Shown here: positions 49,536 to 59,196 of the stretch, one piece after another
Position numbering within the stretch: position 1 is the first letter of the stretch
How the letters are laid out: each line of letters starts with the position of its first letter
Origin: Collinsella aerofaciens
GTDB lineage: Bacteria > Actinomycetota > Coriobacteriia > Coriobacteriales > Coriobacteriaceae
Length of the DNA stretch: 64,000 bases
Reading direction: 5' to 3'
Assembly (NCBI RefSeq): GCF_015555045.1
Contig: NZ_JADNJQ010000005.1
Location: 35,957-99,956, forward strand
Notes under the pieces: model-generated
Databases searched by the model: none
What the model saw: the letters and a program-made list of their open reading frames with translations, nothing else
Told to the model about the DNA's origin: nothing
Made by a program: the position numbers and the translations under genes

Positions 49536-51347
49536 ATGAATACTTCAATTGACATTTCCCACATCCGCAACTTCTCAATCGTTGCGCACATCGACCATGG
49601 CAAGTCCACGATCAGTGACCGTATCCTCGAACTCACCCATACCGTCGACGAACGCGACATGGAGTCGCAGCTGCTCGACACCATGGATATCGAGCGCGAG
49701 CGCGGCATCACGATCAAGTCCAATGCCGTTCGCGTGTCCTATGACGCCGACGATGGCGAGACGTATCTGTTCAATCTGATCGATACGCCGGGCCACGTGG
49801 ACTTTACCTATGAGGTCTCGCGCTCGCTGGCAGCCTGTGAGGGCGCGGTGCTCGTTGTCGACGCCACGCAGGGCGTTGAGGCGCAGACCGTCTCTAACGC
49901 GACGCTCGCCATGAACGCCAATCTGGACATTGTGCCGGCCATCAACAAGATCGACCTGCCCTCGGCTCATCCCGACGAGGTTAAGACCGAGATCGAGGAT
50001 GACCTGGCGATCCCTGCCGATGATGCCGTGTGTGTCTCGGGCAAGACCGGCGAGGGCATCCACGATCTGCTGGAGTCCATTGTCTTTCTGATCTCTCCGC
50101 CCAAGGGCGATGCGAATGCGCCGCTCAAGGCACTCATTCTGGATTCATACTTCGACGAGTATCGTGGCGTCGTCGCCACGGTGCGCATCTTTGACGGCTC
50201 CATCAAAAAGGGTGATACCCTGCGCATGATGCAGGCAAAGGGCGATTTTTTGGTCGATGGCGTGGGCGTCAAGCGTCCCGCCGAGACTCCGGTTGACGCG
50301 CTGACGGTCGGCGAGGTCGGTTACGTGGTCACGGGCCTGAAGGACCCCGAGGCCGTTCGCGTGGGCGATACCCTCACGTGGGCGTCGAATCCCTGCCCCG
50401 AGCCGCTTCCCGGCTACCGCGAGGCCAAGCCCATGGTCTATACGGGCCTGTTCCCGATCGATAACAAGGACTACGAGAACCTGCGTGACGCACTCGATAA
50501 GCTCCACGTTAACGACCCCTCGTTGGTGTGGGAGCCCGAGACCTCGGTGGCGCTCGGCTTTGGCTTCCGCGTGGGCTTCCTGGGTCTGCTGCACATGGAA
50601 GTCGTCAAGGAACGCCTGGAGCGCGAGTTCAATCTGGACCTCATTGCCACGAGTCCTTCGGTCGACTATCACGTGTACAAGACCGATGGCGAGATGATCG
50701 ATGTCCGCAGCCCGCAGGACCTGCCCGAGGCCACACGTATCGAGCGCATTGAGGAGCCGTACCTCAAGGCTAAGATCATCTGTCCGCCCGAGTATACGGG
50801 TGCCGTCATGCAGCTCGCCATCGAGCACCGCGGCATTACTACCGACATGATCCATCTCACGAGCAAGTCGGTTGAGATGCGCTTCGATATGCCGCTTGCC
50901 GAGCTCATCTTGGACTTCTTTGACCAGCTCAAGAGCCGTACCAAGGGCTATGCCTCGCTCGACTACGAGTTCAACGAGTACCGTCCCTCCGAGCTTGTGA
51001 AGCTCGATATCTTGCTTTCGGGCGACGAGGTGGACGCGCTGTCGTTTATCGTCCATAAGGACAAGGCTTATGGCCTGGCCCGTGGTCTGTGCGACAAACT
51101 TAAGGAGATCATCCCGCGTCAGCTGTTCGAGGTGCCCATCCAGGGTGCCATCGGCAACAAGATCATTGCCCGCTCCACCGTCAAGGCGCGTCGCAAGGAC
51201 GTGCTTGCCAAGTGCTACGGCGGCGATATCTCGCGTAAGCGCAAGCTGCTCGAGAAGCAGAAAGAGGGCAAGAAGCGCATGAAGGCCATCGGCTCAGTCG
51301 AGGTCCCGCAGGAGGCCTTTATGGCGATCCTCAAGGTGGACGAGTAG
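49536..51347 (+). CDS. lepA: elongation factor 4 (LepA GTPase)
   Basis: A 603-residue translational GTPase. G1 [14 protein letters not shown], the switch region [10 protein letters not shown]3 DTPGHVDF and G4 NKIDLP are present, and the unique LepA C-terminal region carries [22 protein letters not shown]. It back-translocates or remodels stalled ribosomes. The ATG at 49536 has little ribosome-binding sequence and only 8 bases of spacer after TAAGAT, so translation from a very short leader is possible. It begins a run with dusB and hemW. Confidence 0.97.
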   Translation: MNTSIDISHIRNFSIVAHIDHGKSTISDRILELTHTVDERDMESQLLDTMDIERERGITIKSNAVRVSYDADDGETYLFNLIDTPGHVDFTYEVSRSLAACEGAVLVVDATQGVEAQTVSNATLAMNANLDIVPAINKIDLPSAHPDEVKTEIEDDLAIPADDAVCVSGKTGEGIHDLLESIVFLISPPKGDANAPLKALILDSYFDEYRGVVATVRIFDGSIKKGDTLRMMQAKGDFLVDGVGVKRPAETPVDALTVGEVGYVVTGLKDPEAVRVGDTLTWASNPCPEPLPGYREAKPMVYTGLFPIDNKDYENLRDALDKLHVNDPSLVWEPETSVALGFGFRVGFLGLLHMEVVKERLEREFNLDLIATSPSVDYHVYKTDGEMIDVRSPQDLPEATRIERIEEPYLKAKIICPPEYTGAVMQLAIEHRGITTDMIHLTSKSVEMRFDMPLAELILDFFDQLKSRTKGYASLDYEFNEYRPSELVKLDILLSGDEVDALSFIVHKDKAYGLARGLCDKLKEIIPRQLFEVPIQGAIGNKIIARSTVKARRKDVLAKCYGGDISRKRKLLEKQKEGKKRMKAIGSVEVPQEAFMAILKVDE

Positions 51348-51351
51348 GTCT

Positions 51352-52395
51352 ATGGCGCTTTCTGAATACAGCAAGCGGCTGCTGGGTGCTTATGCTGAGC
51401 AGCCGTTCCTTATGGCTCCTATGGCGGGCGTGACCGACCCCGCCTATCGCATCATGTGCCGCCGCCGCGGTGCCAACCTTGCCTACAGCGAGATGGTGAG
51501 CGTTGCAGGCCTTGCCTATGCCAGCAACAAGACGTGGCGCCTGGTGTTGCCGGCCGACGAGGAGCAGCAGATTTGCGTGCAGCTCTTTGGTTCCAAGCCC
51601 GATCAGTTTGTGAGTGCCGTCGCCGCCGTCGAGGAGCGTGTGGGCGATCGCCTGTCGCTCATCGATATCAATATGGCATGCCCCGCCCGCAAGGTCGTTA
51701 CCAAGGGCGAGGGCTCGGCGCTCATGCGCACGCCCGACCTTGCGGAGAAGATCGTTGAGGCCACGGTGGGCGCGGCGCACGTGCCCGTGACCGTAAAGAT
51801 CCGCAAGGGCTTTTACGCCGAGGACCGTAATGCCGCGACGTTTGCCCAGATGCTCGAGGGGGCAGGGGCCGCTGCGGTGGCGGTACATGGTCGCTGTGCC
51901 ACGCAGCTCTATACGGGCCAGGCCGATTGGTCGATCGTCGATGAGGTGGCCGACGCCGTCGAGATTCCCGTGATCGGTTCGGGCGATGTGTTCTGCGCCG
52001 AGGATGCCGCGGAGCATCTGCGCAGCTCGGGTGCCAGCGCGGTGTTTATCGCGCGCGGCATCTACGGCAATCCGTGGGTGTTCGGCGATGCTCGCGCCCT
52101 TGCACTCGATGGCACGCCGGTACCGGCGCGCAGCTCGGTCGAGCGCCTGAACGCCCTGCGTGAACACCTAACGCTGACGCATGAGCTCCTGCCGCTCATG
52201 TCGCGTGCCCGCACGTACGCAAGCTGGTACTTAAAAGGCATGCCCCATGCCGCCGCTTGGCGTGCCCATGTGGTGCGCTGCTCCACGTATGAGGAGTTCA
52301 TGGCGCTGGTCGATGAGATCGAGCACGATGTGGTGGCCTGCGAGGCTGCCCTTTCCGCCGGCGAATCGGTGCCCCCTCATCCGCTGGAGGCTTAA
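51352..52395 (+). CDS. dusB: tRNA-dihydrouridine synthase
   Basis: A 347-residue FMN enzyme reducing uridine to dihydrouridine in tRNA. The N-terminal FLMAPMAGVTDPAYR, the IDINMACPARKVV segment with catalytic Cys, VTVKIRKGF, VHGR and IGSGDVFCAEDA barrel motifs, and a C-terminal helical tRNA-binding domain are all present. DusB is the likely type, but position specificity cannot be told from sequence. It lies four bases after lepA. Confidence 0.94.
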   Translation: MALSEYSKRLLGAYAEQPFLMAPMAGVTDPAYRIMCRRRGANLAYSEMVSVAGLAYASNKTWRLVLPADEEQQICVQLFGSKPDQFVSAVAAVEERVGDRLSLIDINMACPARKVVTKGEGSALMRTPDLAEKIVEATVGAAHVPVTVKIRKGFYAEDRNAATFAQMLEGAGAAAVAVHGRCATQLYTGQADWSIVDEVADAVEIPVIGSGDVFCAEDAAEHLRSSGASAVFIARGIYGNPWVFGDARALALDGTPVPARSSVERLNALREHLTLTHELLPLMSRARTYASWYLKGMPHAAAWRAHVVRCSTYEEFMALVDEIEHDVVACEAALSAGESVPPHPLEA

Positions 52396-52397
52396 GG

Positions 52398-53630
52398 GTG
52401 GCCGTTACCGCGCTGTACGTGCATGTGCCGTTTTGCGCCCAAAAGTGCCGGTACTGCGACTTTGACTCGCGCAGTTTTGCTCCGTGCGACCTGAGCGCTG
52501 CGCTCGATGTCTATTTTGAGCAGTTGTTCGCGCGCCTCGATGCTTTTGGCAAGGCTGGGGCCCTTGACCAGATCCGCACCGTCTATATTGGTGGCGGTAC
52601 GCCGTCGCTGGCGGGGAAGCGCCTGGTGGAGCTGGCGCGGCGTATTCGTGCGTGGTGCGCCCCCGTTGAGTTTACCTGCGAGGCCAATCCCGAGTCGCTG
52701 TCCGCCGAGCTTGCCGCTGCACTTGTCAAGGTTGGTGTCACACGCGTCTCTCTGGGCGTGCAAACGCTCGATAACACCGAACTTACTGCCATCGGCCGTA
52801 TTCACGATGCCGATCGGGCGCTCGCCGCTATCGCGATGGTCAAGAACGCTGGGCTTGACGTGTCGTGCGACCTTATGTGTGGACTTCCCGGGCAGACCGC
52901 AGTGAGTTGGAAGCGCACGCTCGATGGCGTGCTGGCGGCGGCTCCGCATCATGTGTCGGTTTACCCGCTCACGCTCGAGGAGGGGACGCCCCTCTATCGC
53001 ATGGCGTGCCGCGACGAGTCGCTCGAGCCTGATGAGGATTTTCAAGCTTCGTGCATGGACGTGGCACGCGAGCTCCTGGGTGCCGCTGGCTATCACCCGT
53101 ATGAGGTGGCGAGCTACGCGCTCGACGGCCATGAGTGCGCCCATAACATTGCTTACTGGACCGGCCGGGGCTATTTGGGCCTGGGTCGCTCTGCCGCCGG
53201 TATGCTCGACGCCGAGGATTTTGATCGCTTGGCCGGGCTGTTTCCCGGCGTGTCTGCTCGCGGCGATGCGTACCGCGTGCGACTGGTGCAACGTGACGAT
53301 GCCGCGACGACGTTTGATTTCGAGTATCTGTCGCAGCGTGAGGCTGCGGCTGAAGACCTGATGCTCGCTTGTCGCATGACGCGCGGTATTGCATCCGACC
53401 TGTTGATTCGTGCGGCTTGCGTCATCCCAACGGGCGAGCTGGCAGCTGTCTGCGATCGCGCGCTCGAATTGGGTCTTGCCACTTGGGTGCCCGAGACGCT
53501 CGGGGTCCATGAGGGACCCCTCACTTCGGCAGATGTCGTCGCGGGCCGCGTTCGCGCTCGTCTGGCGCCGACACACCTGGGCTGGCTCGATGGAAATGTT
53601 CTGTTCGAGCTGTTTTGGGATCTAGCTTAG
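52398..53630 (+). CDS. hemW: radical SAM heme chaperone HemW
   Basis: A 410-residue HemN-like radical SAM protein. VHVPFCAQKCRYCDF gives the CxxxCxxC cluster (SAM binding), followed by IGGGTPSL, EANPES and GVQT...L. HemW inserts or carries heme rather than oxidising coproporphyrinogen, and the lepA-hemW context favours HemW over HemN. GTG start two bases after dusB. The C-terminal domain is normal length. Confidence 0.9.
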   Translation: MAVTALYVHVPFCAQKCRYCDFDSRSFAPCDLSAALDVYFEQLFARLDAFGKAGALDQIRTVYIGGGTPSLAGKRLVELARRIRAWCAPVEFTCEANPESLSAELAAALVKVGVTRVSLGVQTLDNTELTAIGRIHDADRALAAIAMVKNAGLDVSCDLMCGLPGQTAVSWKRTLDGVLAAAPHHVSVYPLTLEEGTPLYRMACRDESLEPDEDFQASCMDVARELLGAAGYHPYEVASYALDGHECAHNIAYWTGRGYLGLGRSAAGMLDAEDFDRLAGLFPGVSARGDAYRVRLVQRDDAATTFDFEYLSQREAAAEDLMLACRMTRGIASDLLIRAACVIPTGELAAVCDRALELGLATWVPETLGVHEGPLTSADVVAGRVRARLAPTHLGWLDGNVLFELFWDLA

Positions 53631-53631
53631 G

Positions 53632-53646
53632 CCGCTCGGGTAGAAT
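53632..53646 (+). promoter_or_regulatory. possible promoter of the dnaJ-type gene pair
   Basis: CCGCTCGGGTAGAAT with -10-like TAGAAT (53641-53646), 43 bases before the start codon at 53689. It shares 11 bases with the element before lepA. Confidence 0.35.
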
Positions 53647-53688
53647 TACCGGAATATATACGCTGCTGTGAGCAGGAGGTTGCCGCGC

Positions 53689-54792
53689 ATGGCGACGATG
53701 AACGAAAAAGATTACTACGAGATTCTGGGTGTCTCCAAGGACGCCACCTCGCGTGATATTCAAAAGGCCTTCCAGCAAAAGGCCCGCAAGCTCCATCCGG
53801 ACGTCAACAAAGAGCCGGGTGCCGAGGAAAAGTTTAAAGAGGTTTCCGAGGCCTACGCCGTGCTTTCGGATGAGCAAAAACGTGCGCGCTACGACGCCAT
53901 GCGTTCTGGCAATCCCTTCGCCGGTGCTCCTACGGCTTCGCCCTATGGCGGCGGCTACACCGGCAGCGCGGGCTATGGCAATCCCTTTGAGGGCGGTTTT
54001 CCCTTTGGTGGCGCCTGGGGCCAGCCGCGTCGCGGGCAGGCTGCCTACAATCCCGAGAACGGCGCCAACGTGGTCGTCGATATCAAACTCGACGCCAAGG
54101 AGGCCAAGGGCGGTGCCCGCAAGACCGTCCGCTACACGCGCTTCGATACCTGTAACAACTGCGGCGGTTCGGGCTCCGTTTCGTCTGAGCATGCCCATAC
54201 CTGCCCAAGCTGCGGTGGCCGCGGCCACATCGACGTTGACCTGTCCTTCCTGTTTGGTGCGGGCACGTTCCAGTCGGTCTGCCCCGAGTGCGGCGGTTCC
54301 GGTAAGGTCGTGGCCGACCCCTGTCCTGATTGCGGCGGCAGCGGTCGTACTCGCGTAACCTCCGAGCAGACGATTGAGTTTCCTGCCGGCACGCACGATG
54401 GCGACGAGGTCCGCATTGGCGGCATGGGCCATGCTGGCACCAACGGTGCCGCGGGCGGCGATCTGGTCGGCCGCGCCCATGTTGAGGCCGAGCGCTTGGA
54501 AGGCAAAGCTCGTACCGGTTTTTACCTGATGGGCATCGTGGCGCCGTTTTTGGTACTCTCGGCCATCTCGGGCGTGTTCTCGGCCTTTGCCGTGATGTGC
54601 TTTATTCCGTTTACCATGGGCCTGTTCATGGTGCTTTCGGACGGTGTGCTTCATCGCAGTCTGCTGTGGTGGAAGCGCGGTGCGATGCAGTTTGCCAACG
54701 GTTTTGCCAACGGCTTCATGTTCGCGCTCGTGTCGGTTTGGTTTGCGAGCTGCTCGCAACGGGCCATGCTTTCGCCGTACCAAATGCAATAA
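53689..54792 (+). CDS. DnaJ-type J-domain protein with C-terminal membrane helices
   Basis: A 367-residue protein. The J domain (residues 6-71, HPD at 36-38) and a Gly/Phe-rich linker are DnaJ-like. Four CxxCxGxG zinc motifs (155-220) are CNNCGGSG, CPSCGGRG, CPECGGSG and CPDCGGSG. After the first part of C-terminal domain I (to about residue 268) the substrate-binding and dimerisation regions are missing. Instead residues ~276-318 and 335-356 are strongly hydrophobic, giving two or three membrane helices. AGGAGG precedes the ATG. A normal DnaJ gene follows 81 bases downstream. It may recruit DnaK to the membrane; this is inference. Confidence 0.85.
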   Translation: MATMNEKDYYEILGVSKDATSRDIQKAFQQKARKLHPDVNKEPGAEEKFKEVSEAYAVLSDEQKRARYDAMRSGNPFAGAPTASPYGGGYTGSAGYGNPFEGGFPFGGAWGQPRRGQAAYNPENGANVVVDIKLDAKEAKGGARKTVRYTRFDTCNNCGGSGSVSSEHAHTCPSCGGRGHIDVDLSFLFGAGTFQSVCPECGGSGKVVADPCPDCGGSGRTRVTSEQTIEFPAGTHDGDEVRIGGMGHAGTNGAAGGDLVGRAHVEAERLEGKARTGFYLMGIVAPFLVLSAISGVFSAFAVMCFIPFTMGLFMVLSDGVLHRSLLWWKRGAMQFANGFANGFMFALVSVWFASCSQRAMLSPYQMQ

Positions 54793-54873
54793 CATCAAAC
54801 CCTCTGTTTGCGGCCGGCCCAGCTTGGGTATAGGACGCACTGTGACAATAATGAAAGTCGGAAGGATTAGGTC

Positions 54874-56022
54874 GTGTCGGAAAATAGGGATTACTACGAG
54901 GTGCTTGGCGTCGACAGGGATGCCGACGCGCGGACGATTAAGCGCGCGTTTCTAAAGAAGGCCCGTACCGTACACCCGGACGTTTCGGACGACCCCGAGG
55001 CCGAGGCCAAGTTCAAGGAGCTCAACGAGGCCTATTCCGTTCTTTCCGATGAGCAGAAGCGTGCTAACTACGACCGTTACGGCACCGCCGACGGCCCTGG
55101 TGGTTCGGGCTACGTCGATATCAACGATATCTTTGGTGGCATGGGCATGGACGACTTGTTCTCGTCGTTCTTTGGCGGCGGTGCCGGCGGTGGCGCCCGC
55201 AGCCGTCGTGAGCGTCGTCGCGGACGTGACATGGCCATCTCGCTTTCGGTGACGCTCGAGGAGGCGGCGCTCGGCTGCAAAAAGACGATCAGCTATGACC
55301 GCCTTGCTCCCTGCGAGGATTGCAACGGTACGGGCAAGGCTGACGGTGCGACCGAAAAACAGTGCAGCCGCTGCCACGGCACGGGCTATGTCACCACGGT
55401 CCAGCGCTCTTTTTTGGGCCAGGTTCAGTCTTCCTCGCCTTGTCCCGACTGCCATGGCGAGGGCACGGTTATCGACCATCCCTGTGAGACCTGCGACGGT
55501 CAGGGCCGCACGCCTTCGCACGAAAAGATCGACATCGATATTCCCGCCGGCGTTTCGACCGGTCGCCAGCTGCGTGTGGGCGGCTTTGGCGAGGCCGGCC
55601 TTCGCGGCGAGCCCTCGGGCGACCTGATTGTCAACGTGCGTGTTGCCGACCATGAGCGCTTTAAGCGCAACGGTGACGACCTGTACCTGGTGAGCGATAT
55701 TTCGATTGCGCAGGCTGCACTCGGCTGCGAGATCGAGGTCGAGGGCATTATGCCCGACGAGGTCGTTAAGGTGACGGTTCCCGCCGGCGCCCAGTACGGC
55801 GACACCGTGAGCGTCAATAATTACGGCATGCCGCGCATTGGCGGTGGCGGTTCGCGTGGCCGCCTGATCGTGCAACTGCGCGTTGTCGTTCCCACCAATC
55901 TTTCCAATAAGCAACGCGAGCTGCTCCGTGCTTTTGCCGATGAGATGGGCGATGACGTCACTTCCGGTAAGAAGTCGGTGACCGACCGTATCAAGAGTGC
56001 CCTCGACGATATCCTCGATTAA
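54874..56022 (+). CDS. dnaJ: chaperone DnaJ (type I)
   Basis: A 382-residue DnaJ with all parts: J domain with HPD near residue 33, Gly-rich linker (FGGGAGGGARSRR), four zinc motifs (CEDCNGTG, CSRCHGTG, CPDCHGEG, CETCDGQG), and both C-terminal domains (IPAGVSTGRQLRV, GDLIVNVRV..H..FKRNGDDLY, GTVSVNNYG-type end). GTG start with GGAAGGA upstream. It stimulates DnaK and delivers unfolded clients. dnaK and grpE are not in the window. Confidence 0.95.
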   Translation: MSENRDYYEVLGVDRDADARTIKRAFLKKARTVHPDVSDDPEAEAKFKELNEAYSVLSDEQKRANYDRYGTADGPGGSGYVDINDIFGGMGMDDLFSSFFGGGAGGGARSRRERRRGRDMAISLSVTLEEAALGCKKTISYDRLAPCEDCNGTGKADGATEKQCSRCHGTGYVTTVQRSFLGQVQSSSPCPDCHGEGTVIDHPCETCDGQGRTPSHEKIDIDIPAGVSTGRQLRVGGFGEAGLRGEPSGDLIVNVRVADHERFKRNGDDLYLVSDISIAQAALGCEIEVEGIMPDEVVKVTVPAGAQYGDTVSVNNYGMPRIGGGGSRGRLIVQLRVVVPTNLSNKQRELLRAFADEMGDDVTSGKKSVTDRIKSALDDILD

Positions 56023-56031
56023 GGAGCCCGC

Positions 56032-57324
56032 GTGCTCGCACCCCATATTTCCGTCGTCAACCTCGGCTGCCGTGTCAACCGGGTTGAGTCTGACCGTATC
56101 ACTGCCGATCTTATGCGCCTGGGCTTTGCTATTGTGGAGCCCCAGGATGCCGATCTGATCGTCATTAACACCTGTGCCGTTACGGGCGAGGCCGAGGCCA
56201 AGACCCGTAAGGCCGTCCGCCATGCGCTGGCCCATCCAAACGAGCCCTATGTGCTCGTGACCGGATGCGTGGTCAATTTGCATCCCGAGGAGCTGCTGGA
56301 GCTTTCGAACCGCGTGATCGCCGAGCCGTCCAAGATCGATGTCGCCGAACGTGTCTGTGAGGTGCTGGGTGTCGAATCCGATAGCGTTCCCGCCTGCAGC
56401 GATGGCGAGGTGGTCGATGCGCTCGGTCGCTCTCGCCTGGGCGTGAAGATTCAGGACGGCTGCAACCATCGCTGCACCTATTGCATTGTGTGGAAGGCAC
56501 GCGGCCCCGAGCGCTCCGTGCCCGTCGAGTCCGTGCTCGAGCAAGTTCGCGAGGCCCAGGAGGCCGGCGTGCCCGAGGTGGTGCTGACCGGTGTGAACCT
56601 GGGTGCCTACGATGGCAAGAGCGCGACCGACGAGCACGTCGAAATCGATGAGCTGCTCGAGGCCATCATGGAGCGCACGTCTATTCCGCATGTGCGCATT
56701 TCCTCGGTCGAGCCCATGGATATCTCCGAGCGCCTGCTTAAGGTTATGGCGCGCTATCCGCAGCGTATCGCCCCGTTTTTGCACCTGCCCGTGCAGTCCG
56801 GCTGCACGGCGACCCTGCATCGCATGGGCCGTCCCTATAGCGCCGAGGCCTTTGAGGACACGGTGCGTATGATTCGTGCCATCTTGCCCCAGGCGTCCCT
56901 TTCGTGCGATGTCATCGTCGGTTTTCCTGGTGAGACGGACGAGGAGTTCGAGGAATCGCTGGCGCTGTGCCGCCGTGTGGGTTTCTCGCGTATGCACGTG
57001 TTTCGCTACAGCAGGCGTCCCGGTACCCTTGCTGCCGACATGCCCGACCAGGTGCCACCCGAGGTTATGGCCGAGCGCAGCCGCCGTATGCGGGCCGCCG
57101 CACAGGAGCTCGCTATTGCCGACGCTCGTCGTCGCGTGGGCACGGTCGAGCGTGCCGTGCTCGAGTATGGTGACAACCTGACGCTCGGCTCGTTCCATCA
57201 TGCCCGTCTTGACGATACCTGTGGACTTACAGCCCCGTGCCTGCTCGATGTTGCTATCATCGGAGTCGATGATTCCGGCTTGGTCCATGCACGCAGGGAG
57301 GTTCATGGAAGCCTCGAAGATTAG
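56032..57324 (+). CDS. mtaB: tRNA t6A37 methylthiotransferase MtaB
   Basis: A 430-residue radical SAM methylthiotransferase. The N-terminal UPF0004 domain has NLGCRVNRVESD, NTCAVTGEAEAKTR and TGCVV cysteines for one cluster. The radical SAM core has DGCNHRCTYCIV for the second, and a TRAM-like domain ends the protein. It makes ms2t6A in tRNAs reading ANN codons. The GCRVN (rather than GCQMN) signature fits MtaB. GTG start after AAGGAG; its end overlaps phoH by 20 bases. Confidence 0.94.
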   Translation: MLAPHISVVNLGCRVNRVESDRITADLMRLGFAIVEPQDADLIVINTCAVTGEAEAKTRKAVRHALAHPNEPYVLVTGCVVNLHPEELLELSNRVIAEPSKIDVAERVCEVLGVESDSVPACSDGEVVDALGRSRLGVKIQDGCNHRCTYCIVWKARGPERSVPVESVLEQVREAQEAGVPEVVLTGVNLGAYDGKSATDEHVEIDELLEAIMERTSIPHVRISSVEPMDISERLLKVMARYPQRIAPFLHLPVQSGCTATLHRMGRPYSAEAFEDTVRMIRAILPQASLSCDVIVGFPGETDEEFEESLALCRRVGFSRMHVFRYSRRPGTLAADMPDQVPPEVMAERSRRMRAAAQELAIADARRRVGTVERAVLEYGDNLTLGSFHHARLDDTCGLTAPCLLDVAIIGVDDSGLVHARREVHGSLED

Positions 57325-58291
57325 ACTTACCGTTCCCGAGGGGATTGATTCCTCGCGCGTTTTGGGCGCCGGCGACGGCGTCCTTCGTGCGCTCGAGAGC
57401 TTGGTTCGCGCCCATGTGGTCGCCCGTGGCGATAGCATCTCCGTGAGCGGCGACCCGGACGAGGTCGAACTCGTGGCGCGCTTTTTCGAGCACGCTTTTC
57501 GCGAGGCGGCCGCCGGGCGCACGCTGTCTGCCGACGATGTCTCTCGCTGCCTGGCCGTCTTGCGTGACGGTGAGCACGAGGCTACGTCGCTTCGCGATGA
57601 CGTGCTGCTTTCGTATCGCGGCCGCGTCATTCGCCCCAAGACGCTCGGGCAAAAGCGCTATGTGGATGCCATCCGCTCGCATACCATCACGTTTGGCTTG
57701 GGTCCTGCCGGTACCGGTAAGACCTATCTGGCTATGGCGCTCGCCATTGCCGCGCTCAAGCGTCACGAGGTGGGCCGTCTGATCTTGACGCGTCCGGTTG
57801 TCGAGGCGGGGGAGAATCTGGGCTTTTTGCCCGGCACCCTCGAGGAAAAGATCGATCCCTACATGCGTCCGCTTTACGACGCCCTTTTTGACATGATGGA
57901 TCGCGAGCGCACCGATGAGCTTATGGAGCGCGGCGTGATCGAGATCGCCCCGCTTGCCTACATGCGCGGCCGCACGCTGAGTGATGCCTTTGTGGTGCTC
58001 GACGAGGCGCAAAATACCACTCCCGAGCAGATGAAGATGTTCCTGACGCGCCTGGGCTTCAACTCCAAGTTCGTGATTACCGGCGACCTGAGCCAGCGTG
58101 ACCTGGTGGGTCGTCGTGGTGGCTTGGCGGATGTCGAGAAGATTTTGGGCCGTGTCGATGATGTCGCATTTTCGCACCTCGAGCGTGCCGACGTGGTGCG
58201 CCATGCCTTGGTGGGACGTATCGTCGAGGCATACGATATTTATGATGATGTGCGCGAGCAGCGCGTACGTGACCGAAAGGAGTCCCGTTGA
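57305..58291 (+). CDS. phoH: PhoH-family ATPase
   Basis: A 328-residue PhoH/YbeZ-type ATPase. The N-terminal RNA-binding-like region is followed by Walker A FGLGPAGTGKTYLAMA, RLILTRPVVEAGE.LGFLPG and Walker B AFVVLDEAQNTTPEQMKMFLTR, with VITGDLSQ. It is genetically tied to ybeY in RNA metabolism. The start is ATG at 57305, only three bases after GGGAGG; ATG 57287 is an alternative with no clear ribosome-binding site. It overlaps ybeY by four bases. Confidence 0.94.
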   Translation: MEASKIRLTVPEGIDSSRVLGAGDGVLRALESLVRAHVVARGDSISVSGDPDEVELVARFFEHAFREAAAGRTLSADDVSRCLAVLRDGEHEATSLRDDVLLSYRGRVIRPKTLGQKRYVDAIRSHTITFGLGPAGTGKTYLAMALAIAALKRHEVGRLILTRPVVEAGENLGFLPGTLEEKIDPYMRPLYDALFDMMDRERTDELMERGVIEIAPLAYMRGRTLSDAFVVLDEAQNTTPEQMKMFLTRLGFNSKFVITGDLSQRDLVGRRGGLADVEKILGRVDDVAFSHLERADVVRHALVGRIVEAYDIYDDVREQRVRDRKESR

Positions 58292-58797
58292 GTGTATTGA
58301 TCAGCAACGATGCCGAGCTCGATACGCTGCTCGACGCGCAGGAGGTGGAGCACATCTGCGAGGTTGTGCTTGCCGCCGAGGGCGTTGAGCGTGAAGTCGA
58401 GATTTCCCTTTCGTATGTCGACGAGGACGAGATGCACGAGCTCAACCACGAGTGGCGCGGTATCGACCGCACCACCGATGTGCTCTCGTTTGAATGCGAC
58501 TCGGCCTTTGACGAGGATATTCCCGCCGACGAGACGCTCGAGCTCGGCGATATCATCTTGGCCCCGCAGGTCATTGCCCGTCAGGCCCCCGGCTTTGGCA
58601 ATAGCCCTGCCGACGAGTGCCGCCTGATGCTCGTGCATGGAATGCTGCACCTGCTGGGGTATGACCACATTGAGGACGATGAGGCCGAGGTCATGGAGGC
58701 CCGCGAGGACGCCATTCTGCGCGATCTGGCGCTCGAGCGCGGCGAGGACCCCAAGCTAGTCCACGTCGGCCCCATCACCAACCACGCCCACGACTAG
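58288..58797 (+). CDS. ybeY: endoribonuclease YbeY
   Basis: A 169-residue zinc protein involved in 16S rRNA 3'-end maturation and ribosome quality control. The diagnostic HGMLHLLGYDH (three His ligands) is at residues ~112-122, and TTDVLSFE and GDIILAPQV are conserved. TTG start overlapping the phoH stop. The phoH-ybeY-dgkA-era order is standard. Confidence 0.96.
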   Translation: MSVLISNDAELDTLLDAQEVEHICEVVLAAEGVEREVEISLSYVDEDEMHELNHEWRGIDRTTDVLSFECDSAFDEDIPADETLELGDIILAPQVIARQAPGFGNSPADECRLMLVHGMLHLLGYDHIEDDEAEVMEAREDAILRDLALERGEDPKLVHVGPITNHAHD

Positions 58798-58806
58798 GAG
58801 CCGTCT

Positions 58807-59184
58807 ATGATTCCCGGATCGAACAAGGACCATCCGTCCTTCTTAAAGTCGTTCTCCTACGCCATGGAGGGCTTCGTTACCGCCGTCAAGACCGAGCGCA
58901 ACATCAAGGTCATGCTCGTGGCGGGCGTGTGCACCATTATTGCCGGCTGTATCGTGGGGCTCGACATTGCCGAGTGGGCCACGATTATCATCTGTTGTGG
59001 CCTGGTGATTCACGGCGAGCTGTGCAACACCGCTATGGAGGCTATCGTCGACCTGGCGACCCAGGAGCTCCATCCGCTGGCTAAGCGTGCGAAGGACATC
59101 GCCGCCGCCTCTGTATACGTTCTTTCCATCACCGCCGCGATTGTGGGCGTGCTGGTATTTGCCCACGCGCTCGGCTTTATTTAG
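58807..59184 (+). CDS. dgkA: diacylglycerol/undecaprenol kinase, DgkA family
   Basis: A 125-residue membrane kinase with three hydrophobic helices (roughly residues 36-52, 58-76 and 98-120). The active-site region is present as AMEGFVTAVKTERNIKVM, CNTAMEAIVDLAT and AKDIAAASV. In Gram-positives the family mostly phosphorylates undecaprenol and recycles the cell-wall lipid carrier, which uppS in this window makes. It lies between ybeY and era. Confidence 0.93.
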   Translation: MIPGSNKDHPSFLKSFSYAMEGFVTAVKTERNIKVMLVAGVCTIIAGCIVGLDIAEWATIIICCGLVIHGELCNTAMEAIVDLATQELHPLAKRAKDIAAASVYVLSITAAIVGVLVFAHALGFI

Positions 59185-59196
59185 AAAGGGATTCCC

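Noticed and set aside
53689..54792. Frameshifted or truncated dnaJ pseudogene
   Set aside because: The frame is intact to the stop, and the tail is consistently hydrophobic with loop-like breaks, unlike an out-of-frame remnant. A separate full dnaJ follows.
54952..57639. Open minus-strand frame of 895 codons
   Set aside because: It is antisense to dnaJ, mtaB and the start of phoH, all of which have clear family motifs on the plus strand.
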